Assembly (NCBI GenBank): GCA_002368805.1
Contig: DFFH01000125.1
Span: 1 to 19,112, forward strand
DNA length: 19,112 nt
From: Mageeibacillus sp. UBA3781
GTDB lineage: Bacteria > Bacillota > Clostridia > Saccharofermentanales > Saccharofermentanaceae
Reading direction: 5' to 3'
Below the pieces are notes generated by a model, which saw nothing but the letters and a program-made list of their open reading frames with translations, had not been told where the DNA came from and did not search any database. The position numbers and the translations under genes are program-made. Below are positions 15,369 through 19,112 of the stretch, piece by piece (position 1 is the stretch's first letter; each line of letters starts with the position of its first letter).

Positions 15369-18344
15369 TCAGAACTTGACCTGGACTTCGTGAACAGCGC
15401 CGTCTGTGAAGATCGGGACGCGTACGCCTTCGATCGGTGCGCCATCTACGCTGATCGAGACGCCGTCCTTCGTTCTTCGGAAGCCCTGCGGCTTATCGAC
15501 GGTGATGTGGTACTTCGCTTTGCCGGAAGATACCAGGATGTCCTCTGCCGTGTCGTCCGGACGCAGGATCGGTTCTACGATCAGGGCATCGCTTGTAAAG
15601 TCAACACCGAAGCTCGTAAAGAGGCACAGCAGGAGCCATGTGGAGGTACCGGACAGCGTCGGTCCGATATTCTCACCGGTCTCGGAGTTATTGTACTGTG
15701 TGCACAGTCTCGGATTACCGCAGACGGTGAACGGAGACTTAAGTGTTCTGTACGGAAGGATACAGTCGATGACCCAGAATGCGGTCTTTGCGAGGCGCTC
15801 CGCCAGTGCCTGGTCATTTACGGACTTACTGGCCTTGAGCATCGCTGCTGCCGCCATCATGTTCGCATGCTTGAAGATACCGCCGTTCTCACGGTCGCCC
15901 TGGTAATAGAGCGCAACGTCGATCTTCGGTGCGATCTGCGGATAGTCCACACCGGTGCAGAGGCGGAATCCGAAAGGTGTTCTCAGATTCTTGTCGAGGC
16001 TGTCGAGCATCGTGCTGATCTGTTCCTCGGAAGCACAGTCCGCCAGGACCGCCCAGCTGAAGGAATTGAGGAAGTATGTGCCGGCTTTTCCGTCCTCGAT
16101 CACGAGACCGTCGCCCTGTGCGCCGAGGTACTTCAGATTCGGCTTATCTTTTCTGTTAAAGAGTACACGTGCGAAGTAGTCACCCTTCCATGCATATTCG
16201 TTGATGCGTGTCTTCAGGTCAGAAGAAGCGCCTTCCAGGAAGGAAGCATATTCTTCGTCACCGCAGTTTCTGAACATACCGATGGCCGCATCTACCGCCA
16301 CCTTTAAGAGACAGCCGTTCATGACGGATTCGGAGTATTCGGACTCATACGGAACTTCACCGTATTTCTTCCCGGAAGATGCGAGCTGTGCCTTATAAGC
16401 CTCGATCTTATCCGCACCGCCGATGCAGTCCGGATCGACGCGCAGACAGTCATTCCAGTCTGCTCTGTCGATGAGCGGGATACCGTGGGCGCCGACGGAG
16501 ATCTTATAGGAGTATGTGAAGACCGTCTTGATCGTCTCAAGGATAGATCTCTTCTTTCCTTCTTCTCCTGCGACCGGGAGTTCCTCTTTTAGGAAGTCAT
16601 AGTCGCCTGTCAGGCTGATAAAGCGGTCAAGCGCCTGCAGGAGCCAGAGCGCATCGTCAGACCACCAGCCGGGTTCTTTTCCCTTCCAGTAGAAGTTATG
16701 GTTCGCAAATCCATCCTCGTGGATGTTGGAGATCCATTCGCGGAGAAGCTTCTTGATGAACTCCACCTCACCCATACCGGCGAAGTAGTACATCGATGCG
16801 AAGATGTCCTGGATCTCACGGAAACCGATCTCACGGTAGCCCTTCTGTGTCCAGTCGAGAGAACGGGATACGAAGGTCTGGTAGAAGACCTGGAACGGAA
16901 GGTTGTTATTTACATATGCTTCGAAATCCTTATCCGCATGCTTGATCTGCATGTAGGAAGAATAATTCTTCGCAAAAGAGATCACCTTGTCGAGGCAGGA
17001 AGGAAGTGCTTTTGCATCGGTAAAGCGGGCAATGAGCGCTTCGAGCTCTTCCTGCATGGTGATGTCTTCTTTATAGTTCTCGTTGACACAATCCGAAGAC
17101 AGGCAGGTGAAGTTATCGATCTGGATCTTTCCTTCTGCCTTAACCGTAAACGGAGCGGACAGCGCGAAGAATCCCGGTCCCTTTCTGGAATGGGAATTGC
17201 TGAGGATTGCTGCGAACTGCGGTTTTTCCAGCGTGCCGGCGCCGACGAAGTCTGCATAACGTGCGCAGAACTGATCCGGGAATACGACCTTATCGCCGTC
17301 ATGGACCATCAGGGTGTTATAGCGGATGTTGCCCTTCGTCCACTTCGGATTCGGGTTAAAGGAGATCGCGCGGATCTCGTCATTGTCGCCGTAGAATACC
17401 TCCGACTGGGCAACGACGGTGGAGAAGATAACGTCCTCACGGAGGGCGTGTACTTCCTGGGTTCCGAACATGCCGGTATAAACGATACGGAGATCTCTAT
17501 TTGCAGTACCGCTGTTCTCGATCTCGATAAGCTGTGCCTCGGATGCTACCGGGAGCTTGTCCTCCTGCGGGAGGATGAAGATCGTACGGCGTACTTTCAG
17601 GCCGTCCTTAAGTGTGTACTCGATGACCGTTCTGTTCTGGGAATGACGGCACAGTGCTTTTTCCACGGAATCCTGCTTGGCAGAACCGGAATAGAAGATC
17701 ACCTGTCCGTTCTCCACGAGGTAGAACTGGCGGTTCGCCGGAAATCCGTTCTGCTCCGGCAGGTAGTCCCAGCGTGTCGCGAGGACCTGTGTGTCCGCAT
17801 GGGAACGGAAGCATCCGCCGCCGATACGGTCGATCGCACTCTTCGGTGTGCTCTGCAGCGGATGGTCAAATCCGATGCGGTTACCGATAAGGAGGTTTGT
17901 GTAGTAGTGCGGACCCGGTGCAGGAGAGCTGAGATCACAGATCAGCTCACCGCCTTCGTTGAGCTTGCCGCCCCACTCCGAGCAGTATTCGATGATGGAC
18001 TTCGAAGAATCAAGAAGCTTCTTTCCGTCTTCGCTATTCGTTATATCTTCTACAGAACCGGCCTTTTCAGAAAGGACACTGTAGTTTCCGTCTTTCTTAC
18101 TGATCAGAAGAGATCTTTCTTCCTTGGCAAAAGCACTTACCACTCCGCAAACTTCTTCATCGGAGAGCAGTGCGGCGCATACCGGTGCCGGGAAAGAAAG
18201 TCCGGATACTCCGAAGAGTACGCCTCCGTTCAGAGTCGATATATACTGGGCGCTGACAGCATCCCCACATGCCCCGCCGAATCTCTCGCACAGCACTTTG
18301 TCCGCCGGTGCGATCACTGATCTTGCTCTTTCGCTTTTCAACAT
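15369..18344 (-). CDS. cdp: cellodextrin phosphorylase (GH94)
   Basis: Encodes 991 residues. It phosphorolyses beta-1,4-glucan chains longer than cellobiose, releasing alpha-glucose 1-phosphate and a chain shortened by one glucose, in the cytoplasm; no signal peptide is seen. The length matches cellodextrin phosphorylases (about 980-1010), not cellobiose phosphorylases (about 810). Blocks typical of the clostridial enzyme are present: PAPGPHYYTNLLIGNRIGF (141-159), FRSHADTQVLATRWD (179-193), NGFPANRQFYL (199-209), SRSLDWTQKGYREIGFREIQ (493-512) and NFYWKGKEPGWWSDD (550-564). DRADWNDCL (626-634) carries the general-acid Asp, and GDRENGGIFKHANMM and ENIGPTLSGTSTWL lie near the C-terminus. AGGAGG lies seven bases before the ATG at 18344. 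The cellobiose phosphorylase gene lies upstream on the same strand, so together they would take cellodextrins down to glucose and glucose 1-phosphate, saving ATP. A strong terminator follows. Confidence 0.95.
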   Translation of the reverse strand: MLKSERARSVIAPADKVLCERFGGACGDAVSAQYISTLNGGVLFGVSGLSFPAPVCAALLSDEEVCGVVSAFAKEERSLLISKKDGNYSVLSEKAGSVEDITNSEDGKKLLDSSKSIIEYCSEWGGKLNEGGELICDLSSPAPGPHYYTNLLIGNRIGFDHPLQSTPKSAIDRIGGGCFRSHADTQVLATRWDYLPEQNGFPANRQFYLVENGQVIFYSGSAKQDSVEKALCRHSQNRTVIEYTLKDGLKVRRTIFILPQEDKLPVASEAQLIEIENSGTANRDLRIVYTGMFGTQEVHALREDVIFSTVVAQSEVFYGDNDEIRAISFNPNPKWTKGNIRYNTLMVHDGDKVVFPDQFCARYADFVGAGTLEKPQFAAILSNSHSRKGPGFFALSAPFTVKAEGKIQIDNFTCLSSDCVNENYKEDITMQEELEALIARFTDAKALPSCLDKVISFAKNYSSYMQIKHADKDFEAYVNNNLPFQVFYQTFVSRSLDWTQKGYREIGFREIQDIFASMYYFAGMGEVEFIKKLLREWISNIHEDGFANHNFYWKGKEPGWWSDDALWLLQALDRFISLTGDYDFLKEELPVAGEEGKKRSILETIKTVFTYSYKISVGAHGIPLIDRADWNDCLRVDPDCIGGADKIEAYKAQLASSGKKYGEVPYESEYSESVMNGCLLKVAVDAAIGMFRNCGDEEYASFLEGASSDLKTRINEYAWKGDYFARVLFNRKDKPNLKYLGAQGDGLVIEDGKAGTYFLNSFSWAVLADCASEEQISTMLDSLDKNLRTPFGFRLCTGVDYPQIAPKIDVALYYQGDRENGGIFKHANMMAAAAMLKASKSVNDQALAERLAKTAFWVIDCILPYRTLKSPFTVCGNPRLCTQYNNSETGENIGPTLSGTSTWLLLCLFTSFGVDFTSDALIVEPILRPDDTAEDILVSSGKAKYHITVDKPQGFRRTKDGVSISVDGAPIEGVRVPIFTDGAVHEVQVKF

Positions 18345-18414
18345 CTTGGAACCTCCTAAAATAAAATAAGACCGGATGAATCAATAGAAGAATTCGTCCG
18401 ATCCCCGTTCGCCG

Positions 18415-18520
18415 CCCGATTGTGTAATAGATGGATCCCTGGCACGTGCCTGTGCCTCCCCATCCAGGTTCACGAAATCTCCCACCCCAAAGGGGTCCCG
18501 CGAACATGTCCACAATCGGG
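18415..18520 (-). ncRNA. possible structured RNA element in the cdp leader
   Basis: A 10-bp closing stem CCCGATTGTG (18415-18424)/CACAATCGGG (18511-18520) encloses two arms. The first pairs 18432-18436 with 18462-18466, with an inner GGCAC/GTGCC stem. The second pairs 18468-18474 with 18499-18505 (one mismatch), with an inner ACCCC-AAA-GGGGT hairpin at 18484-18496. Stems are written as on the plus strand; transcription is most likely minus. It ends about 58 nt before the cdp AGGAGG. The closing-stem half CCCGAT can also pair with a nearby ATCGG at about 18535-18539, so alternative folds exist. No known RNA family is recognised. Confidence 0.4.
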
Positions 18521-18663
18521 GCTTGCGATTTTTCCGATCTCAAACACATATTCAGGATGCCGCTTCCGAAAATAAATCATTCCAGCTTCTGTCTCCTCAA
18601 ACAGACGGTCTGATTTATTCATCCGTATCTACGGAAAGGCCGCCGCACCATTTATATATGGCT

Positions 18664-18736
18664 GAGCAACGGATTCACCGAACCTTCGGGCTTTCCCCGG
18701 AACGGTGAGGGATGCCGGTAAGACCGGCTATTGCTC
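18664..18736 (-). ncRNA. possible three-way-junction RNA element between the phosphorylase genes
   Basis: The closing stem GAGCAA (18664-18669)/TTGCTC (18731-18736) holds two hairpins: TCACCG (18675-18680)/CGGTGA (18703-18708) with a GC-rich inner stem, and GCCGGT (18714-18719)/ACCGGC (18723-18728) with a 3-nt loop. The joining segments on the minus strand are TA, ATCCC and ATCCG. CGGAT (18670-18674) could also pair with ATCCG (18741-18745) as a pseudoknot. The compact arrangement resembles a riboswitch-like aptamer, but I cannot assign a class. Confidence 0.4.
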
Positions 18737-18745
18737 CCGTATCCG

Positions 18746-18782
18746 TTTTGGGAAGAAGAGGCTCTGTCTCTCCTTCCCAAAA
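18746..18782 (-). other. long hairpin directly after the cellobiose phosphorylase stop
   Basis: TTTTGGGAAG (18746-18755) pairs with CTTCCCAAAA (18773-18782). The stem continues inward through one wobble and AGAG/CTCT to a small loop, about 15 pairs in all. It starts 25 nt after the stop. On the minus strand no T-run follows (the next bases are CGGATACGG), so it is not a standard terminator; an mRNA-stabilising or processing role fits better. Confidence 0.65.
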
Positions 18783-18807
18783 GGGAATACGCCAGCTGCT
18801 AAGTGTA

Positions 18808-19112
18808 TCAGCCCATTACGACTTCGACGTTATGTACGCCGCCGTCGAAAACAGGAAGAATATTGCCTTCGATCACATTACCGTCCACAGTTACGCTCTT
18901 GATGCCCTTGCAGACATGATCCGGATTCTTGATCGTTACCTTGTACTCTGCACCACGATACTTTCTGTTGATCGTGAATCCGTCCCAAGCAGACGGGATG
19001 GAAGGATCGATCTTCAGACCGTCAAAGTCAGGCTGTACGCCCAGGATGTACTGGGAGATAGCTACCATGTTCCATGCAGCTGTACCTGTCAGCCAGGAGT
19101 TCTTGCCCTGAC
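18808..19112 (-). CDS. cbp: cellobiose phosphorylase (GH94), C-terminal part, cut by window edge
   Basis: The last 100 codons and the stop are present; the 5' end lies beyond the right edge. The visible sequence reads QGKNSWLTGTAAWNMVAISQ, then YILGVQPDFDGLKIDPSIPS, AWDGFTINRKYRGAEYKVTI and a tail ending VHNVEVVMG. This is the conserved C-terminus of GH94 cellobiose phosphorylases: WLTGTAAWN belongs to the phosphate-side wall of the active site, and the rest is the C-terminal beta-sandwich. The enzyme converts cellobiose and phosphate to glucose 1-phosphate and glucose in the cytoplasm. It lies upstream of the cellodextrin phosphorylase gene on the same strand, separated by the 463-nt structured spacer. 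The shortest ORF here would begin at the internal Met at 19068, but the frame stays open to the edge with good homology, so that Met is not the start. Confidence 0.93.
   Translation of the reverse strand, partial: QGKNSWLTGTAAWNMVAISQYILGVQPDFDGLKIDPSIPSAWDGFTINRKYRGAEYKVTIKNPDHVCKGIKSVTVDGNVIEGNILPVFDGGVHNVEVVMG

Larger units (their letters stand above)
18345..18807 (-). other. 463-nt non-coding spacer between the two phosphorylase genes, rich in inverted repeats
   Basis: No convincing ORF was found. Besides the two multi-branched elements and the hairpin listed separately, it contains an inverted repeat AATAAATCA (18571-18579)/TGATTTATT (18611-18619), a palindrome CAGACGGTCTG (18602-18612) and a small hairpin TCCGT (18622-18626)/ACGGA (18631-18635). 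No strong sigma-A promoter for cdp was seen on the minus strand, so the spacer is probably transcribed as part of a cellobiose phosphorylase-cellodextrin phosphorylase mRNA. Confidence 0.6.

Noticed and set aside
15390..16307. 305-codon plus-strand ORF opposite the 3' half of cdp
   Set aside because: Antisense shadow with no recognisable motifs.
16698..18320. 540-codon plus-strand ORF opposite the cellodextrin phosphorylase gene
   Set aside because: Fully antisense to a gene with strong GH94 homology; no recognisable domain and no ribosome binding site noted. It arises from the codon bias of the real gene.
18157..18549. 130-codon minus-strand ORF across the cdp start and spacer
   Set aside because: Overlaps the cdp start in another frame, covers the inverted-repeat element, and encodes an Arg/Gly-rich string without homology.
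18664..18736. Tetrahydrofolate riboswitch, suggested by a short CGGTGAATC match on the minus strand
   Set aside because: The rest of the consensus is absent and the flanking genes have no link to folate; the match is too short.

Overview
The window looks like a piece of a Bacillota (class Clostridia) chromosome, probably from a fibre-degrading gut or rumen bacterium. The signs are paired GH94 cellobiose and cellodextrin phosphorylases, a Gram-positive-type RlmD/RlmCD methyltransferase, a teichoic-acid-type polymerase locus, strong GGAGG-type ribosome binding sites and sigma-A-like promoters. No species can be assigned.

Left end (1-3.5 kb, minus strand, visibly AT-rich): a large two-FtsX-domain ABC permease that runs off the left edge. 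It is preceded by a small secreted protein of unknown function with its own promoter. This looks like an acquired export or peptide-response unit. Next, 3.5-5.2 kb, is a 23S rRNA uracil-C5 methyltransferase on the minus strand. A short divergent promoter region separates it from the next operon.

Centre (5.3-12.0 kb, plus strand): a tight three-gene envelope operon. It encodes a class A penicillin-binding protein, a YidC-like domain fused to an LtaS-like membrane sulfatase/phosphotransferase, and a CDP-glycerol glycerophosphotransferase-like (TagB/TagF) enzyme. Convergent to it (12.05-14.85 kb, minus strand) is a two-gene operon: a nucleotidyltransferase fused to a CobD/HisC-like PLP enzyme, and an ornithine cyclodeaminase/mu-crystallin family dehydrogenase. 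I infer that the first operon builds a glycerophosphate-type surface polymer. The second may make a nucleotide-activated amino-alcohol phosphate (for example CDP-ethanolamine or a relative) to decorate it. This combination is the best candidate here for an undescribed system.

Right end (14.85-19.1 kb): a decayed IS3-family insertion, an intrinsic terminator, a complete cellodextrin phosphorylase and the 3' end of a cellobiose phosphorylase, both phosphorylases on the minus strand. The 463-nt spacer between the two phosphorylase genes is full of inverted repeats. They include two possible multi-branched RNA elements and a long hairpin just after the cellobiose phosphorylase stop. I cannot match these to a known RNA family.

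No tRNA, rRNA or CRISPR array was seen.
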